Assembly (NCBI RefSeq): GCF_007671725.1
Contig: NZ_VCNM01000001.1
Coordinates: 1,240,001 to 1,304,000 of the forward strand
DNA length: 64,000 bases
Source of the DNA: Halorubrum depositum
GTDB taxonomy: Archaea > Halobacteriota > Halobacteria > Halobacteriales > Haloferacaceae
Direction of reading: 5' to 3'
How positions within the stretch are numbered: the first letter of the stretch is position 1; every line of letters starts with the position of its first letter. Under the pieces are notes generated by a model. That model made no database searches. It saw nothing but the letters and a program-made list of their open reading frames with translations, and was not told the origin of the DNA. A program made the translations under genes and the position numbers. This document shows, piece by piece, positions 22,785 to 31,353 of the stretch.

Positions 22785-24206
22785 ATGGCAGTCGCCGACT
22801 CACCCGTGCCGGACCTCGCCGGACGCGCGAGCGCCTGCGCCGACCGCCTCCGCGCCGCCGACCGGGTGCTGCTCGCGTCCCACATCGACGCCGACGGGCT
22901 GACGAGCGCCGCGGTCGCCTCGTCGGCGCTGGCGCGCGCCGAGATCGACCACGAGGTCGTCTTCGAGAAGCAGCTGGACGCCGAGTCGATCGCGGGGATC
23001 GCCGCACGCGAGTTCGACGTGGTGCTGTTCACCGACTTCGGCTCCGGCCAGCTCGACGTGATCGCCGAGCACGAGGACCGCGGGGACTTCGTCCCCGTGA
23101 TCGCCGACCACCACCAGCCGGCCGACCGCGACACGGAGTTCCACCTCAATCCCCTCCTCGAAGGGATAAACGGCGCGAGCGAGCTGTCCGGCGCGGGCGC
23201 CAGCTACGTGCTCGCCCGGGCGCTGGAGGGGCCCGACGGCGACAACCGCGACCTCGCCGCGCTCGCGGTCGTCGGCGCGGTCGGGGACATGCAGGACTCC
23301 GACGGGGGGCTCGTCGGCGCCAACGAGGCTATCGTCGCCGACGGCGTCGACGCCGGGGTCATCGAGACGCGCACCGATCTCGACCTGTACGGGAGACAGA
23401 CGCGCCCGCTCCCGAAGCTGCTGGAGTACGCCTCGGACGTGAAGATCCCGGGGATCTCGAACGACGAGGCGGGGGCGATCGCGTTCCTCGGCGACCTCGA
23501 CGTCGACGTGAAGCGCGACGGCGAGTGGCGCCGGTGGGTCGACCTCGACGGCGCGGAGCGGCAGGTCCTCGCGTCGGCGCTGATGCGCCGCGCCGTCGCC
23601 TCCGGCGTCCCCGCCGACCGGATCGAGGCGCTCGTCGGGACCTCCTACACGCTCGTCGACGAGGAGCCCGGCACGGAGCTGCGGGACGTCAGCGAGTTCT
23701 CCACCCTGCTCAACGCCACCGCCCGGTACGAGCGCGCCGACGTCGGCCTCGCGGTGTGTCTCGGCGACCGCGGCGACGCACTTGCCGAGGCGCGGCGGCT
23801 CCTCCGGACCCACCGCCGGAACCTCTCCGAGGGGCTCCAGTGGGTGAAGACGGAGGGCGTCACCGAGGAGGAGCACCTCCAGTGGTTCGACGCCGGCTCG
23901 CGGATCCGCGAGACGATCGTCGGGATCGTCGCCGGGATGGCGATCGGGTCGCCGGCGGTCGACCGCTCGAAGCCCGTGATCGCGTTCGCGGAGGAGAGCG
24001 CCGAGGAGCTGAAGGTGTCCTCGCGGGGCTCGCACGCCCTCGTGCGGCGCGGACTCGACCTCTCCGCGGTGATGCGCGAGGCGAGCCGAGCGGTCGGCGG
24101 CGACGGCGGGGGCCACGACGTCGCCGCGGGCGCGACGATCCCGAGCGACGAGCGCGACGCGTTCGTCGCCGAGGCGGACCGGCTGGTCGGCGAGCAGCTC
24201 TCGTGA
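22785..24206 (+). CDS. RecJ-like DHH-family nuclease/phosphoesterase
   Basis: A 473-residue protein using the ATG at 22785, with a TTTATCC box about 29 nt upstream. The N-terminal DHH domain has LLASHIDADGLTSA (motif I), FTDFGSG (motif II), IADHHQPAD (motif III, DHH) and VVGAVGDMQDS (motif IV). The C-terminal DHHA1-like domain ends in RAVGGDGGGHDVAAGATI, the GGGH motif that binds the substrate. It is probably a single-strand-specific DNA exonuclease or the archaeal GAN/RecJ replisome nuclease. Both groups exist in haloarchaea and I cannot separate them here. Confidence 0.85.
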   Translation: MAVADSPVPDLAGRASACADRLRAADRVLLASHIDADGLTSAAVASSALARAEIDHEVVFEKQLDAESIAGIAAREFDVVLFTDFGSGQLDVIAEHEDRGDFVPVIADHHQPADRDTEFHLNPLLEGINGASELSGAGASYVLARALEGPDGDNRDLAALAVVGAVGDMQDSDGGLVGANEAIVADGVDAGVIETRTDLDLYGRQTRPLPKLLEYASDVKIPGISNDEAGAIAFLGDLDVDVKRDGEWRRWVDLDGAERQVLASALMRRAVASGVPADRIEALVGTSYTLVDEEPGTELRDVSEFSTLLNATARYERADVGLAVCLGDRGDALAEARRLLRTHRRNLSEGLQWVKTEGVTEEEHLQWFDAGSRIRETIVGIVAGMAIGSPAVDRSKPVIAFAEESAEELKVSSRGSHALVRRGLDLSAVMREASRAVGGDGGGHDVAAGATIPSDERDAFVAEADRLVGEQLS

Positions 24207-24230
24207 CCTGACCGCCGAGCGCCGAGGCGC

Positions 24231-25778
24231 TCACTCCCCGACCGTGCGGCGGACCCAGCCGGACGCGCCGGTCGGCGACGGGTCCGACGGCTCTCGGGTC
24301 TGTCTGTTCCCCTCGCCGTCGACCGCGCGGACGACGACCTCGTGGGCGCCGTCGGGGTCGAAGGCGTGGCGCCACTGCCGCCAGACGTCCGCGTCGGGGA
24401 GGGGGTCAGAGAGGGAGGCGTCGGTCCACGAGCCGCCGCCGTCGGTCGACACCTCGACCCGCTCGATCCCTCGCGTCCCGGCGTAGGCGTGGCCGGCCAG
24501 CTCGATCCGGCCGTCGTCGAGCTCCGTGATCCCCTCGTCCCAGAGCTTGGCGACCGTCTTCACCTCGCCGGTCCCCTCCCAGCCGCGCTCCTCCCAGTAG
24601 CCGTCCTCCTCGACGTTCAACAGCTCGATCTCCGAGAGCCACTTCACGTTCGTCTCCCCCCAGTGGCCCGGGATCAGCACCCGGACCGGGTGGCCGTGGC
24701 CGGGCGGGAGCTCCGTCCCGTTCATCCCCCACGCGAGGAACCCCTCGGCGAGGACGTCGACCGGGAACTGGACGTAGTAGCCGTCGTCGCCGCGCAGCAT
24801 CGCGCAGTTGCAGTCGCCCTCGGGGTCGACGGACTCGAGCAGGGGGCGGATCGGCGTCCCCGTCCAGACGGCGTTGTCCAGCTTGCGGCCGTTCAGGCTC
24901 TCGCCGACGCACCGCAGCGTCACCGCGCGGTGCTCGACGGGCCGGTCGATCAGCTCGTCGAAGGGTACCGTCCGCTCGGCGCCGGTCTCGCCGGTGAACG
25001 TCAGCGACCACTCGGCCGCGGTGACCTCCGGATCGAACTGCGCGATGTCGACGTTGTAGAAGTCGCCGATCGGGCTCACCATACCGAGGAGGTCGTCGCT
25101 CTCGACCGCCAGCGAGGTCGACTCGACCTCCTGCAGGCGATCGCTCGCGCCCTCGGACCGCGGGGCGTCGGCGAGCGCCTCGTCGTCCTCCGGCGCGGGC
25201 ACCCGCCGACCGACGACCGCCGCGACGACGAACCCGAGCGTCCCCGCGGCGACGCCGAGCGTCCGTCGACGCACCGCGTCGACGGTCGTCGTCGGGTCGG
25301 CCGCGACCGAGGGTCCGTCTCCGGACGCCGGGTCGGGAGACGATGACGACCGAGTCGACGTTGGGGGGAGCCCGCCGAGCGCGACGACGGCCGCCGCGGG
25401 GAGCGCCACGCCCAGCGCACCGGTCGGGTCACCGGTCAGGCCGGCGGCGAGGGGCCACGACGCCAGACCGGTCGTCGCGGCGCCGACCGACGCCCGATCG
25501 AGGCGCGCGGAGAGTCGGAGGCCGGCGAGCGCGATCAACCCGAACAGTCCGATCACGGCCGCGAACGCCATGGCGACGTGGATCAGGTGCCCCGCGTCGC
25601 CGACGGTCTCGATCACGAAGGTCACGATCGGTCCGGGCGTCAGGTTGACGATGGCCTGATCGACGGGCCGGACGACGAACGCGGGCGACCACCCCGTGAC
25701 GAGGTACGAGCCGGCGACCCCGGCAGTCCCGGCCGCCGCCGCGAGCAACGCGTTTCGTCGCTCGGTAACGTCTAACAT
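24231..25778 (-). CDS. Sulfite-oxidase-like molybdopterin protein, membrane-anchored
   Basis: A 515-residue protein. The first about 130 residues hold several membrane helices (two or three clear ones) and another lies at about residues 172-190, after a Ser/Pro-rich linker. The catalytic domain has the Mo-ligand Cys in VTLRCVGESLNGRKLDNAVW, then GHGHPVRVLIPGHWGETNVK, matching sulfite-oxidase-type enzymes, and a C-terminal Mo-co dimerisation domain (VEVSTDGGGSWTDA, then WRQWRHAFDP). It is the longer, classical form of the family, whereas the copy at 13619-14755 lacks the dimerisation domain. The electron donor is not predicted with confidence. Confidence 0.85.
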   Translation of the reverse strand: MLDVTERRNALLAAAAGTAGVAGSYLVTGWSPAFVVRPVDQAIVNLTPGPIVTFVIETVGDAGHLIHVAMAFAAVIGLFGLIALAGLRLSARLDRASVGAATTGLASWPLAAGLTGDPTGALGVALPAAAVVALGGLPPTSTRSSSSPDPASGDGPSVAADPTTTVDAVRRRTLGVAAGTLGFVVAAVVGRRVPAPEDDEALADAPRSEGASDRLQEVESTSLAVESDDLLGMVSPIGDFYNVDIAQFDPEVTAAEWSLTFTGETGAERTVPFDELIDRPVEHRAVTLRCVGESLNGRKLDNAVWTGTPIRPLLESVDPEGDCNCAMLRGDDGYYVQFPVDVLAEGFLAWGMNGTELPPGHGHPVRVLIPGHWGETNVKWLSEIELLNVEEDGYWEERGWEGTGEVKTVAKLWDEGITELDDGRIELAGHAYAGTRGIERVEVSTDGGGSWTDASLSDPLPDADVWRQWRHAFDPDGAHEVVVRAVDGEGNRQTREPSDPSPTGASGWVRRTVGE

Positions 25779-25853
25779 AGTCTACCTCGGGGTTACAGTC
25801 ACTTGAACCACGTCCTCGGCGGTCGGGTGCCAGCGGCCGTCGTCGACGTCGCG

Positions 25854-26417
25854 TCAGGCCTCGCCGAGGTCTCGGAACATCGCACGGTAGTCGTCGGAGG
25901 ACAGCGACTCGCCGAGGTCGTCGATGTCGGCGTCGAGGTCGTCCAGCCGGTCGACGAGCTCGGCGTACGCCTCGTTGCCCTCGCGCTGGGCGGCGGGTTT
26001 CTGTGAGCTGAGCACCGCGCGCTTGCTCGCGAGGGCCGCGGCCTCTTGGACGAGGGTGTCGTACTCGCTGCGGGTGAGAAGGGTGTCGATCGCCGCCAGC
26101 AGCTTCGAGCGGCTGACGGGCTTGGTGAGGTAGAGGTCGAACCCCATGCCGATGATGTCGAAGTCGGGCTCGACGGCGGTGACCATCGCGACCCGGCAGT
26201 CGTAGCCGGCCTCGCGGATGCGTGCGAGCACGTCGTCGCCGCTCCCGTCCGGGAGTCGGCGGTCGAGAAGCACCACGTCGACGCTCGCGTCGACCCGGTC
26301 GATCGCCTCCGCGACGGTCTCGGCGAGGTCGACGTCGTACTCCCCCTCGAGGAAGCCGGCGTACAGCGCGGCGATGTCGGGTTCGTCCTCAACGACGAGG
26401 ACCGAGGGATCGCTCAC
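25854..26417 (-). CDS. HalX-type response regulator
   Basis: A 187-residue regulator that starts with GTG at 26417. Residues 1-118 are a receiver domain: DEPD acidic pocket, phosphorylatable Asp in VVLLDRRLPDGSG, Thr in VAMVTAVEPDFD and Lys in LYLTKPVSRSKL. The C-terminal 60 residues (EAAALASKRAVLSSQKPAAQ, then EAYAELVDRLDDLDADID) are the HalX domain, a haloarchaeal coiled-coil output unit whose target is not known. It is divergent from the KaiC-like gene with about 150 nt between. A nearby histidine kinase is not present in the window. Confidence 0.88.
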   Translation of the reverse strand: MSDPSVLVVEDEPDIAALYAGFLEGEYDVDLAETVAEAIDRVDASVDVVLLDRRLPDGSGDDVLARIREAGYDCRVAMVTAVEPDFDIIGMGFDLYLTKPVSRSKLLAAIDTLLTRSEYDTLVQEAAALASKRAVLSSQKPAAQREGNEAYAELVDRLDDLDADIDDLGESLSSDDYRAMFRDLGEA

Positions 26418-26533
26418 CGCCGATCACCGCCGGGGTCGACGGGGGGCGCTTCACCAGGCATATACGAACGGGCGGCGTGTCGAGAAATAAAGCTGTCGCC
26501 GTCGATTCGGTCGACCGGCCGCGTCGGATCGTC

Positions 26534-26542
26534 TTTTATATA
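26534..26542 (+). promoter_or_regulatory. TATA box of the KaiC-like gene
   Basis: TTTTATATA, centred about 29 nt before the ATG at 26567, which fits a leaderless start there. Confidence 0.6.
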
Positions 26543-26566
26543 CTCCCGTCGCTAATGGTGGGACGA

Positions 26567-27295
26567 ATGTCAGAACTCGTCTCCACCGGGGTCGAGGGGC
26601 TCGACTCGATCCTTACCGGCGGCATCACGGAGCGGTCGACGGTGCTCGTCTCCGGGAACCCCGGGACCGGAAAGAGCATCTTCGGGATTCAGTACCTCTA
26701 TCACGGCGTCGCGGAACACGGCGAGCGCGGCGTCTACGTCTCCTTCGAGGAAGACGAGGCGGACATCCGCGGCGCCGCGGAGTCGATCGGTCTCGACGGG
26801 TTCGGCGACGCCGTCGACGACGGCGACATCGTGATCTTGGACAAGCGGGAGATGCTCCGCGAGACCGACTTCTCGACGGCGGTCGACCGGCTGCTCGACA
26901 CCATCGAGGACGGCGAGTTCGACCGGCTCGTGCTCGACTCGCTGTCGATGTTCCAGCTCTTCTTCGACGCCGAACAGGAGAAGCGGACGTACCTCCTGAA
27001 GTTCTCCGACATCCTCAAGGCGAACGGGCTGACCTCGCTGCTCATCAACGAACAGGGCGCCGTGTTCCCGGACACGGAGGTCGGGCTGGAGAACTTCCTC
27101 ACGGACGGGAACATCTACTTCATCCAGACGCCGACGGACTCGGGCGTCAACCGGTACGTCTGGGTGGCGAAGATGCGGAAACAGGACATCGACACCGACA
27201 TCTTCCCGATGGAGATCGGCGAGGGCGGGATCACCGTCCACGAGCGGGCCGGCGGGTTCTCGATGATGGGGCGGTCCGACGAGCCGTCGTTCTGA
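26567..27295 (+). CDS. KaiC-like RecA-fold ATPase (single domain)
   Basis: A 242-residue protein from the ATG at 26567; an ATG four codons earlier (26555) is possible but lies too close to the TATA box for a leaderless start. Walker A is VSGNPGTGKSIFG (residues about 28-40), the catalytic glutamates are in VSFEEDEAD, and Walker B is DRLVLDSLSMF. It is a single KaiC/RecA domain, without the second domain of cyanobacterial KaiC. In haloarchaea such proteins are signal-transduction ATPases; ArlH is a relative, but the real ArlH is at 38920. Its position between a response regulator and the archaellin genes suggests a role in motility or signalling. Confidence 0.8.
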   Translation: MSELVSTGVEGLDSILTGGITERSTVLVSGNPGTGKSIFGIQYLYHGVAEHGERGVYVSFEEDEADIRGAAESIGLDGFGDAVDDGDIVILDKREMLRETDFSTAVDRLLDTIEDGEFDRLVLDSLSMFQLFFDAEQEKRTYLLKFSDILKANGLTSLLINEQGAVFPDTEVGLENFLTDGNIYFIQTPTDSGVNRYVWVAKMRKQDIDTDIFPMEIGEGGITVHERAGGFSMMGRSDEPSF

Positions 27296-27360
27296 TTCGG
27301 ACCGGGGAGAGACCGCGGGTATCGACGGCGCGAAAGGGGAACGGGGTGGTCGCTGCGGCG

Positions 27361-27699
27361 CTACTGACTCGACGAGAGGTCGCGCCACACGTCGTCGAGC
27401 CGGTTCTTCACCGCGGAGCGCTCTTCGACCTCGATCGTGAGCCCGTCGCGGAAGTCGACCTCGACGCCGTCGACCTTCCGGCGGTACACCTTCACGCGGC
27501 GGTGTTCGTCCGAGAGCGGACGGTCGTGGAGCTCGAGCAGGTCAGCCTCCTCGAGCTCGTTGATCCGGCGGTAACACGTCGCGATCGGGACGTCGAGCTC
27601 GTCGCTCAGGTCCTGCGCGGACATCGCGTCGCCGGTTGCCGTCAGGATGTCCGTGTTGTACTTGTTACCGAGCACCGTGATCAGGTCGTCCCCCACCAT
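27361..27699 (-). CDS. Winged-helix transcriptional regulator
   Basis: A 112-residue DNA-binding protein. Residues about 3-75 form an ArsR-like winged helix (NKYNTDILTATGDAMSAQDL, then DVPIATCYRRINELEEADLL, wing DEHRRVKVYRR). The remaining residues are an acidic, strand-rich tail. It is divergent from the small membrane protein that follows, sharing a 186-nt promoter region; such pairs of a winged helix and a short three-helix membrane protein recur in haloarchaea. Lying just upstream of the archaellin genes, it is a candidate regulator of motility, which is an inference from position. Confidence 0.75.
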   Translation of the reverse strand: MVGDDLITVLGNKYNTDILTATGDAMSAQDLSDELDVPIATCYRRINELEEADLLELHDRPLSDEHRRVKVYRRKVDGVEVDFRDGLTIEVEERSAVKNRLDDVWRDLSSSQ

Positions 27700-27885
27700 T
27701 CACGTTATCGCTGTTGATTTTTGCGGCTTAAAAGGATACCGGTGGTTACGGGCGCCACAGATCCCGGGACGAGCCCGCGACGGTGGCCGTATCGGGTTCT
27801 GCGACCCCGCGGTCGCGAAAGGCGATGTTATCGCCGGTGATAGCCGCCACCGTGGGTTTATGTGTCGACTCCGAGCAGGCCGGGT

Positions 27886-28224
27886 ATGGAGCTCATCGAG
27901 GGGTTGTATCTCGTGACGACCACCGTGTTGGCGGGCGCGAGCGCGACGCTGGCGGCGTTCGCGGTCGCCGCGTACCGGTCGTCGGGCCGCACCGCGATGG
28001 CGTACCTGGCCGTCGGCTTCGGGCTCGTCGTCGTCGCGGCGGTCGCGACGCCCGTCGCCGGTTTCCGGACGTCGTTCGCCAACGCGGAGGCGCTGCTTTT
28101 GATCAACACCGGGCTGCTGGCGGCGTCGATGGCGCTCGTCGCGGGGAGTCTCGCCGTCTACGAGCCCGGGACGCAGGAGTTCGTGATTCCTGAGTCCGAA
28201 CTCGCGCGGATCCAAGACCGGTAG
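27886..28224 (+). CDS. Small three-helix membrane protein
   Basis: A 112-residue membrane protein starting MELIEGLYLVTTTVLAGASA at the ATG at 27886 (the in-frame earlier ATG at 27862 is less likely). Three membrane helices are clear: about residues 5-29, 35-60 (MAYLAVGFGLVVVAAVATPV) and 68-92 (LLINTGLLAASMALVAGSLA). It has a short charged C-terminal tail (VIPESELARIQDR). It looks like a haloarchaea-restricted membrane family, possibly DUF7521. It is the partner of the divergent winged-helix gene and may sense a membrane or redox signal; function is unknown. Confidence 0.65.
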   Translation: MELIEGLYLVTTTVLAGASATLAAFAVAAYRSSGRTAMAYLAVGFGLVVVAAVATPVAGFRTSFANAEALLLINTGLLAASMALVAGSLAVYEPGTQEFVIPESELARIQDR

Positions 28225-28574
28225 CGGCCCTAGAAGGCGCGAAGCGCGGAGCGGGAAGAGGGTTCGTCTCGGCGAATTTTCACGGTTCAAACGCGACGTC
28301 CGCCGGTCAGGCTCGACTCTCGATCGACAGTCGCGTCGACAGTCGATCGCCCGGTGTCTGCGCGCCCGTGCATCGACGCCCGGATTATCTGGTCCGATAA
28401 CCGAGGCGACATATCGTTGATAATTGTAGGAATTATATACTCGTAAATATCTCTATAATCGCATGACTGCAGCGTTTTATCAGGTCGAATAATCGGCACG
28501 GAGTCTTTAATAGGGAAATTCCGCACTCAACTGATAACGCCCGCCGGGCAGGCCGGGGGCCAACGCAACACACA
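28225..28574. promoter_or_regulatory. Archaellin promoter region
   Basis: About 350 nt without a supported gene. It includes an 8-bp inverted repeat (CGATCGAC at 28321-28328 with GTCGATCG at 28342-28349), an AT-rich stretch at 28386-28460, and a TATA-like TTTAATAGG at 28506-28514. Confidence 0.5.
28506..28514 (+). promoter_or_regulatory. TATA-like box of the archaellin operon
   Basis: TTTAATAGG. It implies a transcript start near 28535 and a 5' leader of about 40 nt, unusual among the mostly leaderless genes here. Confidence 0.5.
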
Positions 28575-29165
28575 ATGTTCGAAACCATACTGGACGAGGA
28601 AGAGCGCGGTCAAGTGGGGATCGGGACCCTCATCGTGTTCATCGCGATGGTGCTGGTGGCGGCGATCGCCGCCGGCGTCCTGATCAACACGGCCGGCTTC
28701 CTCCAGACGCAGGCGGAGGCGACGGGCGAAGAGAGTACATCACAGGTGAGCGACCGGCTACAGGTCGTGAGCCAGTCCGGCATCGTCAACAGCAGCGGCG
28801 ATCAGATCAACGTCACAGACATTGATTTCGTCGTCGCGAAGGCTCCGGGTGCGGGCAGCATCGATCTCAACCAGACGAGCGTCGAACTCATCGGTGCGAA
28901 CGGGCAGGAGACGTTCCAGCTCGACGAGATCGGCTCCGAAAACGTCGAGATCTTCACGAGCCCGGACCAGGACACCGTCGTCCTGACGGACAGCAGTGAC
29001 CGGGCGGAGGTCAGCGTCGACCTCGACGACCAGGTCACGTACGGGAACCTCTCCACCGGCGACCGGCTGTCGGTGACGTTCACGACGGCGTCCGGCGCGA
29101 CGACGACGACGGAGATTCGCGTGCCGACGACGCTGACGAAGGACCAGACCTCGGTGAGGCTGTAA
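28575..29165 (+). CDS. arlB1: Archaellin (major filament subunit)
   Basis: A 196-residue archaellin. The prepilin-type signal ends ERGQ, with cleavage expected before [20 protein letters not shown], the hydrophobic polymerisation helix (about residues 14-46). The rest is the beta-rich outer domain with several N-x-S/T sites (NSSG, NVTD, NQTS, NLST) available for the S-layer-type N-glycosylation of haloarchaea. It has a short acidic leader ([13 protein letters not shown]). It is the first of two tandem archaellins two nucleotides apart, co-transcribed from the promoter near 28506. Confidence 0.95.
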   Translation: MFETILDEEERGQVGIGTLIVFIAMVLVAAIAAGVLINTAGFLQTQAEATGEESTSQVSDRLQVVSQSGIVNSSGDQINVTDIDFVVAKAPGAGSIDLNQTSVELIGANGQETFQLDEIGSENVEIFTSPDQDTVVLTDSSDRAEVSVDLDDQVTYGNLSTGDRLSVTFTTASGATTTTEIRVPTTLTKDQTSVRL

Positions 29166-29167
29166 CA

Positions 29168-29857
29168 ATGTTCGAATTTATCAACAACAACGACGAACGC
29201 GGCCAAGTTGGTATCGGCACGCTCATCGTGTTCATCGCGATGGTGCTCGTCGCTGCCATCGCCGCCGGTGTGCTGATCAACACCGCCGGCTTCCTGCAAT
29301 CGCAGGCTGAGGCGACCGGGCAAGAAAGTACGGACCTCGTCTCCGAGCGCATCGACGTCACGAGCACGGTCGGCATCGTGAACGAGACTGACGGTGCCTC
29401 GACCGGCGATCTACAGGAGATCCGCGTGGGCGTCGCCGGCGCGGCCGGCTCCAACCAGATCGACTTGAGCTCCGCGACCATACAGGCGGTCGGCCCGAAC
29501 GGGCAGCGGAACCTGATCTTCACCGACACGAACGTGACCGGTGACTCCGGGACCCCACTGAGCGACCTCTCCGAGGGGTCAAAGATCAGTGCGATACCCG
29601 ACGGCACGTTCGCGGTCCAGAACTCTTCCGGTAACTTCGTCAACGCGAGCGAAGCAGTCCTGAATGACGAGGAGCGGTTCACCGTCGTGTTCAACCCCGA
29701 GACGGAGCCGTTCGGTACCGGTGCAGGGAACGGCGTGTACTTCGGTGAAGGCGACACCTCGTCGCTCGACATCGTCTCGCCCTCGGGCGCGACGACCTCC
29801 GTTGAACTCCGTGCCCCCGACCTCTTCAACGAGGACGGCGAAGCGGTCCGGCTCTAA
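29168..29857 (+). CDS. arlB2: Archaellin (second filament subunit)
   Basis: A 229-residue archaellin with the same cut site (ERGQ before VGIG) and a nearly identical N-terminal 50 residues to the preceding gene, even at the DNA level, which points to a duplication kept similar by gene conversion. The outer domain is different and longer ([20 protein letters not shown], and a [12 protein letters not shown] glycosylation-prone stretch). Tandem archaellins often make filaments of two subunit types or allow switching between them. It starts two nucleotides after the first archaellin stop. Confidence 0.95.
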   Translation: MFEFINNNDERGQVGIGTLIVFIAMVLVAAIAAGVLINTAGFLQSQAEATGQESTDLVSERIDVTSTVGIVNETDGASTGDLQEIRVGVAGAAGSNQIDLSSATIQAVGPNGQRNLIFTDTNVTGDSGTPLSDLSEGSKISAIPDGTFAVQNSSGNFVNASEAVLNDEERFTVVFNPETEPFGTGAGNGVYFGEGDTSSLDIVSPSGATTSVELRAPDLFNEDGEAVRL

Positions 29858-29942
29858 CGAGCCTCGAACAGCCCCCTAACTAGCGTCCCGGCGGATCCCT
29901 CCGCCCGGAACACCTATTTTCTCGCACCACGACGGCTACTCC

Positions 29943-30614
29943 ATGAGTGACTACGACGCACCGGCGTCCGACCCGGACGCGCCGCCCGCGGACCCCGACG
30001 AGCTCGACTTCACCGACGACGAGAGCGTCGTCGAGATCGGGGAAGGGAGGTACGTCGTCGGGACGAACGGCAGGCCCAACGTCGGTCGATCGCGGCCGCA
30101 GCGGCGACCCGCCGACGAGTCCGGGTTCACCGCCGCGGACCCCGCGAGCCCCGCGGAGCGCCGCCCGCCGGGCGCGGACCCGCAGGCGAACGCCGCCGGT
30201 CCGGGCGTCGCGGATCCCGGTGCGACCGAGGGAGATCGCGGCGCTCGCGGCGACGTCGGCGTCGACCGACAGGCGGTGAGCCGGTGGCTGGCGAGCTCCT
30301 TCGACGGCGACGGCTTCACCTACGGGATCGACGCGACGCTCCACGCCGACGGCGACACCAGCCGCCAGCGGATGGTGTCGAACGACGTGACGGCGACGTT
30401 CGACTCGCTCGTGACGTGGTTCGCGTCGAACGCGGGCCCGAGCTCGCCGACGCCGGAGGCGCTCGGGCTCCTCCTCGTCGCCTCGGAGACGACCGTCGAC
30501 GTGCCGCCGGTGGCGATAAAGCGGTTCGCCGCGAGCCGGGGGCTCACGGCGAGCGACAGCATCGGCGACCTCGTCCGCGCCGCGGAGGAGGCGGACGGGT
30601 TCCGGATCGAGTGA
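29943..30614 (+). CDS. Conserved protein of the archaellum region
   Basis: A 223-residue soluble protein. Residues 1-105 are disordered and acidic (Asp/Pro-rich), and residues about 105-223 form a small helical domain (VSRWLASSFDGDGFTYGIDA, then EALGLLLVASETTVDVPPVA). No catalytic motif, signal or membrane segment is seen. It follows the archaellins by 85 nt on the same strand and is not one of the canonical arl proteins. It is probably a haloarchaeal cluster-specific protein. Function is unknown; a role in archaellum assembly is plausible from position only. Confidence 0.65.
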   Translation: MSDYDAPASDPDAPPADPDELDFTDDESVVEIGEGRYVVGTNGRPNVGRSRPQRRPADESGFTAADPASPAERRPPGADPQANAAGPGVADPGATEGDRGARGDVGVDRQAVSRWLASSFDGDGFTYGIDATLHADGDTSRQRMVSNDVTATFDSLVTWFASNAGPSSPTPEALGLLLVASETTVDVPPVAIKRFAASRGLTASDSIGDLVRAAEEADGFRIE

Positions 30615-30629
30615 GGCCGGCGGCGGAAG

Positions 30630-31109
30630 TTACAGGAATGCCAGCAGCGCCGCGCCGAGCACCCCGAATATCGCGTACAACCCGGCCATCACCTCGCGTT
30701 TCAGCGGGCTCCCGAGCGGCTCCGCCGTCAGTCGACGGACCGGCGGGAGGATCGCGATCCCGCCGAGGATCAGGAGGAAGGCGCCGACCTGCGGAACCAG
30801 CGTGAGCGCGACGACGATCGTCCCGTACCCCGCGACGTAGCAGCCGCGCCGCCAGAGCTGTTCGCGGTCGGTGAGCTCCTCGGTCGGGACGAAGCCGGCG
30901 ACGCCGTCACCGCCCGAGTCGCTTCCGCCGCTACCTCCACCTCCGCCGCCCGCCGCCCCCGAGTCGGCGGCGACCTGCCGGGCCTGTTGCTGCACGTACT
31001 CGTCGAGCTCCTCGGCGGCCGCCTCGGTCTGGGGGGCGCCGCAGTCGACGCAGTAGCGGGCCTCGTCGTCGATCGACGACTCGCACCGGGGACAGGTCTT
31101 CATCCTCAT
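30630..31109 (-). CDS. Zinc-ribbon membrane protein
   Basis: A 159-residue protein. The N terminus has a zinc ribbon of the CxxC...CxxC type (KTCPRCESSIDDEARYCVDC, Cys5/8/20/23 counting from MRMK). A Gly/Ser-rich linker follows at about residues 55-70 and then two or three membrane helices (CYVAGYGTIVVALTLVPQVG, LILGGIAILPP and the C-terminal YAIFGVLGAALLAFL). An ATG two codons in (31103) is an alternative start. This layout is common in haloarchaea; function is unknown. It is transcribed opposite to the archaellum genes around it. Confidence 0.75.
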   Translation of the reverse strand: MRMKTCPRCESSIDDEARYCVDCGAPQTEAAAEELDEYVQQQARQVAADSGAAGGGGGGSGGSDSGGDGVAGFVPTEELTDREQLWRRGCYVAGYGTIVVALTLVPQVGAFLLILGGIAILPPVRRLTAEPLGSPLKREVMAGLYAIFGVLGAALLAFL

Positions 31110-31353
31110 CGGAACGGCACCGCGGTCGGGCTTAACTCTTCGGGGCTCGTCTCCGCGATCGATCCGGCCGCAGTCGGTCGATTCATCGCGATTCGCAGCG
31201 CGGCGGTCGGCGCCGGTTCTCCGAGGCGATAATCGGGAGGGTACGCTTTAGTCGCTGAGATCCCGACGATGTAGCAACACGACGGCGCACCGTTCACGCG
31301 GTTCGGCCCCGTTGCGACGAGACCGACACCACGATGACCGCCTCGACACCACG

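Noticed and set aside
28287-28526. 79-codon minus-strand frame in the archaellin promoter region
   Set aside because: It overlaps the TATA-like box and inverted repeat of the archaellin promoter. No domain is seen and no promoter of its own.
31312-31353. TTG start extending the surface protein by 14 codons
   Set aside because: The ATG at 31354 is a better start and the extra residues precede an ordinary signal region.
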